This document shows, piece by piece, positions 22,301-34,650 of a stretch of DNA of 64,000 bases (position 1 is the first letter of the stretch; each line of letters begins with the position of its first letter). The DNA lies in NCBI RefSeq assembly GCF_937616625.2, contig NC_065574.1, forward strand, positions 26,352,501 to 26,416,500, written 5' to 3'. The stretch is from Mercurialis annua (Eukaryota; Streptophyta; Magnoliopsida; Malpighiales; Euphorbiaceae). The notes under the pieces were generated by a model. It did not search any database. It saw only the letters and a program-made list of their open reading frames with translations, and was not told the origin of the DNA. A program made the position numbers and the translations under genes.

Positions 22301-25081
22301 AACGACGCGTAAAAAATACTTAAGACGCGATATACTAATCTAGCATCACTTTTTACGCACTCTTTGTGTAATGTAACCTAACCATGCTTAGGTAATCGGG
22401 ACGACGAGTCAAAAAGACTTGAGACGCGTCAGACTAATCTATTGTAACTTTTCACGCACAGTTTGCGTAATATTAACTAACCATACATAGGTAATCGGAA
22501 CGACGCGTTAAAGAGACTTGCGAGGCGACGTACTAATCTAGTGTCACTTTTCACGCACACTTTGCGTAATATAATCTAACCATACTTAGGTTATTGGAAC
22601 GACGCGTTAAAAAGGCTTCTGACATGACATGTTAATCTATTATCACTTTTAACACACACTTTGCGTTATGTAACCTAACCATGCTTAGGTAATCGGAACG
22701 ACGCGTTAAAGAGACTTGAGACACGTCATACTAATCTAGCATCACTTTTTATGCACGCTTTGCGTAATATAACCTAACCATGCTTAGGAAATCGGTACAA
22801 CGCGTATAACAGACTTGAGACGCAAAAGACTAATCTATTGTCACCTTTCACGCACAGTCTGCGTAATATAAACTAACCATGCTTAGGTAATTGGAACGAC
22901 GCGTTAGAGAGACTTGCGACGCGACATAAGCATGGTAATCGAAACGGCGCGTTAAAAAAACGTGAGACGCGATATACTAATCTAGCGTCACTTTTCACGC
23001 ACACTTTGCGTAGTATAACGTAACCATGGTTAGGTAATCCGACCGACGGATTAAAGAGAGTTGAGACGCAACATACTAATCAATTGTCACTTTTCTCGCA
23101 CACTCTGCGTAATATGACCTAACTATGCTTAGGTAATCGTAACGAGGGGTTAGAGAGACTTGTGACACGACAGAAGCATAGTAATCTAAACGACGAGTCA
23201 AAAAGGCTTGAGACGCGACACACTAATCTAGCGTCACGTTTCACGCAAACTTTCTGTAATATAACCTAACCATGCTTAGGTAATCGGAACGACGGATTAA
23301 AGAGACTTGTGACGCGACATACTAATATAGCACCACTTTTCACGCACACTTTCCGTAATATGGCCTAACCATGCTTAGGTAATCGGAACGACGTGTTAGA
23401 GACTTGTGACGCGACATATGCATGGTAATCGAAACGACGCGTTAAAGAGACTTGAGACGCGACATACTAATCTAGCGTCACTTTTCACGCACACTTTCTG
23501 TAATATAACCTAACCATGCTTAGGTAATCGGAAAGATGCGTTAAAGAAACTTGTTACACGATATAGTAATCTAGCGTCACTTTTGACGCACACTTTGCGT
23601 AATATAACCTAGCCATGCTTAGGTAATGGGAACGACATGTTAGAGAGTCTTGTTACGCGACATAAGCATGGTAATCGAAACGACGCGTTAAAGAGACTTG
23701 AGACACGACATACTAATCTAGCGTCACTTTTCACGCACACTTTTTGTAATATAACCTAACCAAGTTTAGGTAATCGGAACGGCGTGTTAAAAAGACTTCA
23801 AACGGGATATACTAATCTATTGTAACTTTTAACGCACACTTTGCCTAATATAACCTAACCATGCTAAGGTAATCGAAATGATGCTTTAAAGAGGCTTGAG
23901 ACACGACATACTAATATATTATCACTTTTTACGCACTCTTTGCGTAATATAATCTAACCATGCTTAGGTAATCGGAATGACGCGTTAAAAAGACTTCAGA
24001 CGCAACATACTAATCTATTGTAACTTTTAATGCACACTTTGCGTAATATAACCTGGTCATGCTTAGGTAATGGGAACGACATGTTAGAGAGACTTGTTAC
24101 GCGACATAAGCATGGTAATCGAAACGACGCGTTAAAGAGACTTGAGACACAGCATACTAATCTAGCGTCACTTTTCACGCACACTTTTGTAATATAACCT
24201 AACCAAGTTTAGGTAATCGGAACGACGCATTAAAAAGACTTCAGACGCGATATACTAATCTATTGTAACTTTTAACGCACACTTTTCCTAATATAACCTA
24301 ACCATGCTAAGGTAATCAAAACGACGCGTTAAAGAGGCTTGAGACACGACATACTAATATATCATCACTTTTTACGCACTCTTTGCTTAATATAACCTAA
24401 CCATGCTTAGGTAATCGGAATGACGAGTCAAATAGACTTGAGATGCGACATACTAATCTGTTGTCACTTTTCACACAAACTTTGCATAATATAAACTAAC
24501 CATTGTCAGATAGTTTGAACGACGCGTTAGAGCGACTTGTGACGCGACATAAGCATGGTAATCGAAACGACACGTTGAAGAGACTTTAGACGCGATATAC
24601 TAATCTAGCGTCATTTTTCACTTACACTTTGCGAAATATAACCTAACCATGCTAAGATAATATGACCGACGTGTTAAAGAGACTTGAGACGCGACATACT
24701 AATCTAGCGTCACTTTTCACGCAGACTATGCGTAATATAACCTATCCATGCTTAGGTCGGAACGACGCGTTAAAGAGACTTGTGACGCGACATAAGCATG
24801 GTAACCGAAACGACCCGTTAAAGAGACTTGAGACGCAACATACTAATCTAGCGTCACTCTTTATGCAAACTTCGCGTAATATAACCTAACCATGCTTAGG
24901 TTATCATAATGACGTGTTAAAGAGACTTGAGACGCGACATACTAATCTAGCGTCACGTTTTACGTACACTTTGCGTAATATGACCGAACCATACTTAGGT
25001 AATCGGAACGACGCATTAAAAAGACTTGCGACGCGACATACTAATCTAGCGTCTCTTTTCACGCACACTTTGCGTAATATA
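19378..25081 (+). repeat. Satellite array, block 2
   Basis: About 5.7 kb of the same satellite in the same orientation as block 1, with more divergent monomers. The part 19750-21050 matches 56260-57575 monomer by monomer. The part 23.5-24.4 kb carries a subfamily marked by GACTTCAGACGCGATATAC and TTGTAACTTTTAACGCAC that returns, further amplified, at 59.4-61.3 kb. An irregular joint with truncated units lies at about 22035-22095. No gene is seen. Confidence 0.96.
25077..25081. repeat. Target-site duplication of solo LTR 2, left copy (ATATA)
   Basis: ATATA ends the satellite stretch GCGTAATATA and recurs at 26937-26941, where the array resumes with ATATAACCTAACC. The base composition is simple, but the fit to the uninterrupted monomer (TAATATAACC) is exact. 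Confidence 0.9.
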
Positions 25082-25505
25082 TGTTAGCGCAGCGAGATGC
25101 GAGGGTCCGTATCGTATATTTCAATTGAATATCAAAATTCAAACAATTCAGATCCAGAAATTTGCCATATCAATAACATATGGATCGTCGTATCATTTAG
25201 TAATTAAAGCAGGCGTCTAGAAATTGTAAGAAGAATACCTATGTCGATTCTCCAACGATTCTTGTAGTCCCGATAGTACGACGACCTCAAGCTCGTCCAC
25301 ACGAGTATGCGTCCAACTGAATCCTCGCCTTGAAGTATCCGCAATAGTTACTCTTGCCGAGCTACCCTAAGCTCAATCTCTCGCCGCGATTACGTCTTTG
25401 CTCGGATGTATGTAAAATTTTGTCAAGATTTTCCGTGATTGATGACTACTTGAACTCCTTCAAGTATTCTCTCTTAGGTAAGGTGTCGAGAATGAGCAAA
25501 GGCAA

Positions 25506-25517
25506 CCTCTATTTATA
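25506..25517 (-). promoter_or_regulatory. TATA box of solo LTR 2
   Basis: TATAAATAGAGG on the minus strand, a strong plant-type TATA context, preceded by GCC. It fixes the LTR orientation. Transcription start would be expected about 30 bp further (near 25480). Confidence 0.7.
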
Positions 25518-25541
25518 GGCAAGAGTTTGTAGGAAACTCCA

Positions 25542-25697
25542 ACACCTCACATGCTAGGTGTCACACACCAAGGAAAGGTGTTTCCACCATACGACACCTC
25601 ACATGCTAGGTGTCACACACCAAGCATAGGTTTTGCCACCATCAAATACCTCACATGCTAGGTGTCACACACTAAGCATATGCATAACATCAACACA
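25542..25697. repeat. 52-bp tandem repeat x3 inside solo LTR 2
   Basis: The motif CACCTCACATGCTAGGTGTC begins at 25543, 25595 and (as TACCTCAC) 25647, exactly 52 bp apart. Each unit also contains the short inverted repeat CACCT...AGGTG (CACCTCACATGCTAGGTG). The repeats lie just upstream of the TATA box, where LTR enhancer-type tandem repeats are often found. A shorter 15-bp repeat (ACATGACATCATC) follows at about 25694-25730. Confidence 0.88.
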
Positions 25698-26936
25698 TGA
25701 CATCATCACATGACATCATCGCATGAGATCATCAAATTCTAATCACATTAACTTGGATAAAATACAATTAGGTTCCTACTAATTTATAACTCTTACAAAT
25801 TAGTCCCTAATTTGTACTCGTTTTTCATCTTAGATTAATTTCTGAGATATGCTAATATTTATATGAAATCGATCTCATGTAAACTCAATCGGTTGCACAC
25901 CCTAGTGTGTGTGACTAACTAGGTTCACTTCTATATGGCAACGAGAGTCATAAGAAACGCCTTTCTTATATTAAATAATTAAATCCCATTAATTATTAAT
26001 TCTCGTAGATCGTGAGTGACGTCTAGTAACATATCACGACCCCCAAATAGAGATTAATGTTTCGATGCATTCTTTATGAACCAATGTTCATAATTACCGT
26101 ACACTCAAAATTCCCTTCTCCTAAGATTCTGATCTCGACTAATGTCACAGTTAAGTCAAACACTGTTTGTCTTGATCATATAACCTCATCTCTGAATTCT
26201 CATTCTTGATAAATATGATTTTCATCATAAACGACTTTCTAAGTAAGTCATATACACCTGCGCAGGTTTTATCATCCATCAAGAACAATCCGAGATAGCA
26301 TAGAATCTTATCTCCGTTCATCCAGAGTGATGAATCCTCTCTAGGTTAAACCCTATCTCTATATACAACTAACTAGAGCCAACACATCCCGCGACCCTAG
26401 CTCATGAAAGATATAGGGATAAGGAGTATCAAACTCTAATCACCTATATATAAGATAGTGTCACCTCAAGTCAAAGGATACATGTACAATTATGAACTAG
26501 ATGATATTAAATTGACTTTGATGAAATACCATGTATACTTCCATCTAGCGTCACTTGTTCGAATCACTCAACCCCCCTTGAGTGTCCACATGTTTATTCT
26601 TATCCCCATCAAGTAGTACGAGATTCACTATTTCCTATAATTAGTAACTCTTTACTAATTAGGAGAATAAACAGAGATGACGATCTTTCCGGGAAAATGC
26701 GATGCCCTTATTCGTAGGACCCCATTGATCGTGAACGGTTATTTAGATCACTTGTATTATAGAATCAGTCACTCATATTCTTAACAACATAAGAATAGAT
26801 TCTATGACAATACGTAATAAATGTTCACTTAGTTGATGATACACTTAATTCAAACAAAACATATATATCTTTTTCCATTGGGATTAGTTCTACAAATACA
26901 TACGATCAAATGGCCCTAGGGCACATACTACTAACA

Positions 26937-26941
26937 ATATA
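26937..26941. repeat. Target-site duplication of solo LTR 2, right copy (ATATA)
   Basis: Matches 25077-25081 and is followed at once by the expected satellite continuation ACCTAACCATGCTTAGG. Confidence 0.9.
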
Positions 26942-29900
26942 ACCTAACCATGCTTAGGTAATCGGATCGACGCATTAGAGAGACTTGTGAAGCGACATAA
27001 GCATGGTAATCGAAACGACGCGTTAAAGAGACTTAAGACGCGACATACTAATCAAGCGTCACTTTTCAAGCACACTTTGCGTAATGTAACCTAATAATGC
27101 TTAGGTATCGGAACAACGCATTAGAGAAACTTGTAACACGAGATAAGGAATGTAATCGAAACAACCTGTTAAAGAGAGACTTGAGACGCGACATACTAAT
27201 CTAGCATCACATTTCACTTGCACTTTGCCTAATATTACCACCTAACCATGCTTAGGTAATCGAAACGACGCGTTAAAGAGACTTGAGACGCGACATACTA
27301 ATCTAGCGTCACTTTTGACGCACACTTTGCGTAAATATAACCTAACCATGCTTAGTTAATCGGAACGACGCGTTAAAGAGACTTGAGACGCGACATACTA
27401 ATCTAGCGTAACTTTTCACGCACACTTTGCGTAATATAACCTAACCATACTTAGGTAATCAGAACGACGCGTCAAAGAGACTTGTGACGCGATATAGTAA
27501 TCTAGAGTCACTTTTATCGCACACTTTGCGTAATATAACCTAACCATGCTTAGGAAATCCGAACGACGGGTTAGAGAGACTTGTGAAGCGGTATAAACTT
27601 GGTAATCGAAACGACGCATTAAAGAGACTTAAGACACGACATACTAATCTAGCGTCACTTTTATCGCACACTTTGCGTAATATAACCTAACCATGATTAG
27701 GTAATCGGAACGACGCATTAAAGAGACTTGAGACACGACATACTAATCTAGCATCACTTTTTAAGCACTCTTTGCATAATTTAACCTAACCATGCTTAGG
27801 TAATCGAAACGACGCGTTAAAAAGACTTGAGACACGACATACTAATCTATTGTCACTTTTATCGCACACTTTGCGTAATATAACCTAACCATGCTTAGGT
27901 AATCGGAACGACGCATTAAAGAGACTTGAGACACGATATACTAATCTAGCATCACTTTTTACGCACTCTTTGCATAATTTAACCTAACCATGCTTAGGTA
28001 ATCCGAACGACGCGTCAAAAAGACTAGAGACGCGATACTAATCTATTTCACTTTTCTCGCACACTTTGAGTCATGTAAACTAACCATAGTTAGGTAATTG
28101 GAACGATGCGTTAGAGAGACTTGTGACGCGACATAAGAATGGTAATGCAACGACGCCTTAAAGAGACGTTAGACGCGACATACTATCTAGCGTCATTTTT
28201 CACGGACACTTTGCGTAATTTAATGTAACCATGCATAGGTAATCGGACAGACTAAAGAGACATGAGACGCGACATACTAATCTAGCGTCACTTTTCACGC
28301 ACACTTTGTGTAGTATAACCTAACCATGCTTAGGTGTTCGGAACGACGTGTTAAAGAGACTTATGACTCGACATAAGCATAGTAATCAAAACGACGCGTT
28401 AAAGAGACTTGAGATGCGACATACTAATTTAGCGTCACTTTTTACGCACACTTTGCGTTATATAACCTAACGATGCTTAGGTAATCAGGACGACGAGTTA
28501 AAGAGACTTGAGACGCAACATACTAATCTATCGTCACTTCTTACGCACGCTTTGCATATCCTTACCTAACCATGCTTAGGTAATTGGAACAATGGGTTAA
28601 AGAGACTTGAGACGCAACATACTAATCTAGCGTCACTTTTCATGCACACTTTGCGTAATATAACCTAACCATGCTTAGGTAATCAGAACGACGCATAATA
28701 GAGACTTGTGGCGCGACATAAGCATGGTAATCGAAAAGACGCGTTAAAGAGACTTGAGACGCGACATACTAATCTAGCGTCACTTTTCATGCTAAATTTG
28801 CGTAATATAACCTAACAATGCGTAGGTACTTGGAACGACGCGTAAGAGAGACTTGTTACGCGACATAAGCATGGTAATCAAAACGACGTGTTAAAGAGAG
28901 TTGAGACGCGACATACTAATCTAGCTTCACTTTTCACGCACACTTTGCGTGATATAACCTAACAATGTTTATGTAATCAAAACGACGCGCTATAGAGACT
29001 TGAGATGCGACAAACTAATCTACCGTCACTTTTTCACGCACAATTTGCGTAATATAACCCAACCATGCTCTTAGTTAATCAGAACAACGCGTTAAAGAGA
29101 CTTGAGACGCAACATACTAATCTAGCGTCACTTTTCACGCACACTTTGCGTAATATAACCTAACCATGCTTAGGTAATCGGAACGACGCATTGAAGTGAC
29201 CTGTGACGCGACATAGTACTCTACCGTAAATTTTAACCCACACTTTGCGTAATATAACCTAACCATGATTAGGTAATTCGAACGATGCGTTAGAGAGACT
29301 TGTGACGCGGCATAAGCATGGTAATCAAAACGACGCGTTACAAAGACTTGAGATGCGACATACTAATCTAGTGTCACTTTTCACGCACACTTTGCGTATT
29401 AAAACCTAACCATGCTTAGGCTATCGGAACGATGCGTTAAAGAGACTTGTGACGCGACATAGTAATCTAGCTTCACTTTTAACGCACACTTTTTGTAATA
29501 TAAACTAACCATGCTTAGGTAATCGGAACGACGCGTTAGAGAGACTTGTGATGCGACTTAAGGATGGTAATCGAAACGACGCGTTAATGAGACTTGAGGC
29601 GCGACATACTAATCTAGAGTCATGTTTCACGCACACTTTGCGTAATATAACCTAACCACTTAGGTAATTGGAACGACGTGTTAAAGAAACTTGTGACGCG
29701 ACATAGTAATCTAGCGTCATATAACCAAACCATGCTTAGGTAATCGGGACGACGCGTTAGAGCGACTTGTGACGAGACATAAGCATGGTATTCGAACAAC
29801 GGGTTAAAGACACTTGAGACGCGACATACTAATCTAACGTCACTTTTCACGCACACTTTGCGTATTATACCTAACCATGATTAAGTAATCAAAACGACGC

Positions 29901-32424
29901 GTTAAAGAGACATGAGACGCGACATACTAATCTATTGTTACTTTGAACGCGCACTTTGCGTAATATAAAATAACCATGCTTTGGTAATCGGAACGACGCG
30001 TTAAAAAGACTTGAGACACAACATACCAATCTAGAATCACTTTTTCCGCACTCTTTGCGTAATTTAACCTAACCATGCTTAGGTAATCGGAACTACGCAT
30101 CAAAAAGACTTGAGACGCGACAAACTAATCTATTTCACTTTTCACGCACAATTTGTGTAATATAAATGCTTAGGTAATTGGAACGATGCGTTAGAGAGAC
30201 TTGGGACGCGAAGTAAGAATGGTAATGAAACGATGCCTTAAAGAGACATTAGACGCGACATACTAATCTAGCGTCACTTTTCACGCACACTTTGCGTAAT
30301 ATAACCTAACCATGCAAAGGTAATCGGAACGACGCGTTAGAGAGACTTGTGACGCGACATACTAATCTAGCGTCACTTTTCACGCACACTTTGTGTAATA
30401 TTACCTAACCATGCTTATGTGTCCGGAACGACGCGTTAAAGAGACTTGAAATGCGACATACCAATCTAGCGTCACTTTTTACGCACACTTTGTGTAATAT
30501 AACCTAACGATGGTTAGATAATCAGAAAGATGTGTTAAAGAGACTTGAGACGCGACGTACTAATCTAACGTGATTTATTACGCACGCTTTGATTAATATA
30601 ACCAAAGCGTACTTAGATAATCGGAACGACGCATTAAAGAAACATGAGACGCGACATACTAACCTAGCATCACTTTTCACGCACACTTTGCGTAATATAA
30701 CCTAACCATGCTTAGGTAATCGGAACGACGCATTAGAGACTTGTGACATGACATAAGTATGGTAATCGAAACGACGCGTTAAGGCTACTTTAGACGCGAC
30801 ATACTAATCTAGCGTCACTTTTCAAGCACACTTTGCTTAATATAACCTAACCATGCTTAAGTAATCGAAACGATGCGTTAAAGAGCCTTGAGATGCGACA
30901 AACTAATCTAGCGTCACTTTTTCAAGCACACTTTGCGTAATATAACCTAACCATGCTTAGTTAATCGGAACACCGCACTAAAGAGACTTTAGACGCAACA
31001 TACAAATCTAAAGTGACTTTTCACGCACACTTTGCGTAGATTATAACCTAACCATGCTTAGGTAATCGGAACGACGCGTTAATGTAACTTGTAACTCGAC
31101 ATAGTACTCTACCGTCAATTTTAACGCACATTTTTGCGTCATATAACCTAACCATGATTGGGTAATCGGAACGACGCGCCAGAGAGACTTGTGACGTGAA
31201 ATAAGCATGGTATTCGAAACGACGCGTTAAAGAGACTTGAGACGCGACATACTAATCTAGCGTCACTTTTCACGCACACTTTACGTAATATAACCTAACC
31301 ATGCTGAAGTAATCAGACCGACGCGTTAAAGAGACTTGAGACGCGACATACTAATCTAACATCACTTTTCACGCACACTTTACGTAAGAGACTTGAGATG
31401 CGACATGCTAATCTAGCGTCACTTTTCACGCACACTTTGCGCAATATAACTTAACCATACTTAGGTAATCGAAACGATGCGTTAAAGAGACTTAAGACGC
31501 GACATACTAATCTAGCGTAACTTTTCACGCACCCTTTGCGTAATATAACCTAACCATGCTTAGGTAATCAGAACGACAAGTTAAAGTGACTTGTGAAGCG
31601 ACATACTAATCTAGCGTCACATTTCAAGCACACTTTGCTTAATATAACCGAACCATGCTTAGGTAATCTGAACGACGGGTTAAAGAGACTTGTGAAGCGA
31701 CATACTAATCAAGCGTCACTTTTTACGCACACTTTGCGTAATATAACCTACCACGCTTAGGTAATCGAAACGACGCGTTAAAGAGACTTGTGATGCGACA
31801 TTGTAATCTAGTGTCACTTTTAACTCACACTTTCTGTAATATAACCTAACGCTTAGGTGATCGGAAAGACGCGTTAAAGAGACTTGTGTCGCGACATAAT
31901 CATGGTAATCAACACGACGCGTTAAAGAGACTTGAGACGCGAGATACTAATCCAGCGTCACTTTTCAAGCACACTTTGCGTAATATTACCTAACCATGAT
32001 TAGGTAATCGGAACGACGCGTTAAAGAGATTTGTGACGCGACATAGTAATCTAGCGTCACTTTTAACTCACACATTCAGTAATATAACCTAACACGCTTA
32101 GGTAATCGGAACGACGCGTTAGATAGACTTGTGACGCGACACATGCATGGTAATCGAAACGACTCGTTACAGAAACTTATGACGCGGCATACTAATCTAG
32201 CGTCACTTTTTCGACACATTTTGCATAATATAACTTAACCATGCTTAGTTAATCGAAACGACGCGTTAATGAGACTTAAGACGCGACATACTATAATCTA
32301 TCATAACTTTTCACGCGCACTTTGCATATTATAACCCATGTTTAGATAATCTGAATGACGCGTTAAAGAGACTTGTGACGCGACATAAGCATGGTAATCG
32401 CAACGACGTGTTAAAGAGACTTGA
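26942..32424 (+). repeat. Satellite array, block 3
   Basis: About 5.5 kb of the same satellite, same orientation, with no gene. It includes two copies of the recurring cassette that carries AAGAATGGTAATG and the AGGTGTTCGG-type monomer (about 27.95-28.6 kb and 30.0-30.6 kb). Small internal deletions join monomers out of phase, for example near 31384 (TTTACGTAAGAGACTTG). Confidence 0.96.
32420..32424. repeat. Target-site duplication of solo LTR 3, left copy (CTTGA)
   Basis: CTTGA, part of the satellite motif GAGACTTGAGACGC, lies before TGTCATAACC and is repeated at 34646-34650. Confidence 0.93.
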
Positions 32425-32731
32425 TGTCATAACCGTAACCTAATCTCGTTTAGAATTCATTAATTAATTTCATTTAGAATTCATTATGCATTGCATATCA
32501 TGTATAATTATTATAAAAGAGAAATTGAATTAAGGATATAGGCATTTTAGATGTCAAAATTTAAATTGAAAACAAAAATTACGATAAGTTAAATTGAGTT
32601 GATGTAATTGAATGAAATAAAAGACTCGAGGATTAAAAGATATGGTAAGTATATCACTGAGGGCTTAAGAATTTATCAAGTGTTAAGGTTAAACACCTAT
32701 CCTATTTTGGTAAATTCATAATGTTTATGAG

Positions 32732-32741
32732 TATATAAAAG
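32732..32741 (+). promoter_or_regulatory. TATA box of solo LTR 3
   Basis: TATATAAAAG in an A/T-rich U3, 307 bp from the left LTR end, followed by a purine-rich leader. It supports plus orientation. Confidence 0.6.
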
Positions 32742-34426
32742 AGAATAAGAGAAAGGCATAGCCAATTTTCACAAACTCAAACCTAATTAAAATTTCCAAA
32801 GCTTCATTCTCAGAGTTCTTGTGGTCTAGGAAGGGATTCATGATAAATTGGTAAGTAATTTCTTCAAATTAGCTTGTTTATTTAAGTTTTACCTATGATA
32901 TTCTATGTTCTGGTTTTGAATCCAGAAATTGCAGCTTATTGCGAGTGATGTATATTAATTTCTATAAATCCCAATTGAGTAATTCTTGATTTAAAAGAAA
33001 CTTTAGAGTATCTCCTACAACTTCTGTTCTTTATGTTTGGTCTAATTCTGTCGTTTTGATACCTAAAATGACCGTAACATTTTATTGCTTCATCTGTGAA
33101 GACAGTCTGAGCACACCTCACTAAAACCGGTATAATTCATTGCTCAGATGTCGAAATGATGAAATTATTTTTGATTTCGATTCTAGACACAAAGGGATAA
33201 AAGTTCACTGAAGGGTTTGTTAAAATGTTATCTATACTCTGCACAGGACATGTTTCATTAAAGGCTTAATGTTCTGCCTAATAAGGCAGATTTGGTACCA
33301 AGTTTATACTCATGCATAAATCATATAGAAATTCATTTGTAGGGGCTGAATTTAGGTTAAATGAGTATTAGATATCTGTATAAGTATGTATATGTATATG
33401 TGATTTTGATGGTGTTTTGTGATTTACATTACTCATTTAGGTGCTCGTTTTGGCAACGACGGTGCAAGTAGAAAGTAAGACAGTTGTGACGTGATTTTGG
33501 AGTAGTTTGGATTGTTTTGGAATGCACGAAAGGTGTTCGATGAAATGCCTTGTTTAAATATTTTAAATACTACCTTTGGCAAATGTTGTATAAAATGAAA
33601 GAAGTTTTAAATTGAATCTATATAATTGTTTGATTTTAGTAAAACTTCGATGCTTTTGATATAATGAGTATTTGTTTATGAACGTGTAATACCTTTCGGC
33701 AGTTCAATGGTCGTTTGAATGAGAATTTGAAATGGTTTTACTGTTGAATTGTATTGCATTTTGATGCAATGATTTGAGATTTCTTTTTATATGATATGCT
33801 TACTCTGTAATGGTAAATATTTGAGTGGTGCTGAGTTGTGATATGCACCTGGTTATGTGCTGAGTTAGTTATATGCACATGTGAGATATTGTGAGTGTCT
33901 ATGCGCATTTGACACAGAGCACTTGATTGATGGTCAGTGAAGGGAGAAGGGCTGAGCCGTGCTAATGATGGAGAAGGGTTAGCCATCAAGTGTTCCTAGA
34001 TATGTTGGTTAGACTGTAGATCAGTGTTGTGTAATATATCAATCTTATTGTTACAGGGTAATATATCAATCTTATAATTGATGATTGATACGAACTACAT
34101 TTCATATTTAAAGTGAAATTGTTTTGATATCGTTTATATTTGTAAATGTGTTCGTGATGAATTTTACAAGTATTTTGTGTTGTATTGAACTGTTTTCTAG
34201 TATTCGTTATTATATGATATACTTACTTTAAGTATATAAATGTTTTATGCTTATTATGTCTATTCACTGAGCTTTCGCTCATTTTAGTTGTTTTAAAACC
34301 TTTTCAGTTAGCAAGGCAATCTACAGTACAATTGACTAGAGAGGGAGTTGGGCTTAGCGTTTGGGCTTGAGACATAGAGGTTGGCCACATCTCCGAGTTT
34401 TGAGATGCCTTGATGTTTTGGTTTAT

Positions 34427-34432
34427 AATAAA
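34427..34432 (+). terminator. Poly(A)-like signal in solo LTR 3
   Basis: AATAAA within TTTATAATAAACG, about 215 bp before the right LTR end and 1.7 kb after the TATA box, where the R/U5 polyadenylation signal would be expected. Plant signals are loose, so this is only suggestive. Confidence 0.4.
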
Positions 34433-34645
34433 CGTATTTGTACTTATAGATGTATTTTGAATCATATGTATAAAAGTTTGTAACAATCCTTAGTTTTCAT
34501 ACGGTGGTTTAATTAAAATGTTATATAAAAGGTTTTTATATATTTGTGCTTAATTATTTATAGAACACATTTTAAAATTTTGATTTGGAGATAAATATAT
34601 TTTAAATAACTGTCAATCTCGTGCTAAGTAAGGCGAGGTATGACA

Positions 34646-34650
34646 CTTGA
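34646..34650. repeat. Target-site duplication of solo LTR 3, right copy (CTTGA)
   Basis: Identical to 32420-32424. The interrupted monomer continues directly with GATGCGACATACTAATC. Confidence 0.93.

Larger units (their letters stand above)
25082..26936 (-). mobile_element. 1.86-kb solo LTR (Ty1/copia-like)
   Basis: 1855 bp with ends TGTTAG...CTAACA and an ATATA target duplication, but no coding region, PBS or PPT, so it is a solo LTR. On the minus strand it starts TGTTAGTAGTATGTGCCCTA and holds TATAAATAGAGG (complement of 25506-25517) about 430 bp before its end. This makes minus its orientation and gives a long U3. A U3 of this size and the GTGCCCTAGGGCC near the start recall large copia LTRs such as the Angela/Tork group, but that is family resemblance from memory and not an assignment. 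It contains a 52-bp tandem triplication (25542-25697). Confidence 0.9.
32425..34645 (+). mobile_element. 2.2-kb solo LTR (probably Ty3/gypsy)
   Basis: 2221 bp with ends TGTCAT...ATGACA (6-bp inverted ends, TG/CA) and a perfect CTTGA target duplication. A TATA box (TATATAAAAG, 32732-32741) is followed by an AAGAGAAAGG-type leader, and a polyadenylation-like AATAAA lies at 34427-34432, both on the plus strand. No open frame of meaningful length, PBS or internal region is present, so it is read as a solo LTR. The TGTCATAACC start and the GGCGAGGTATGACA end resemble long LTRs of plant Ty3/gypsy (Tekay or Retand-like), which is a tentative placement. The short open frames inside are not convincing genes. 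Confidence 0.88.

Noticed and set aside
33738..34486. Small open frames within the 2.2-kb LTR
   Set aside because: They have no recognisable domain, a composition like random A/T-rich DNA, and lie in an element that reads as an LTR.
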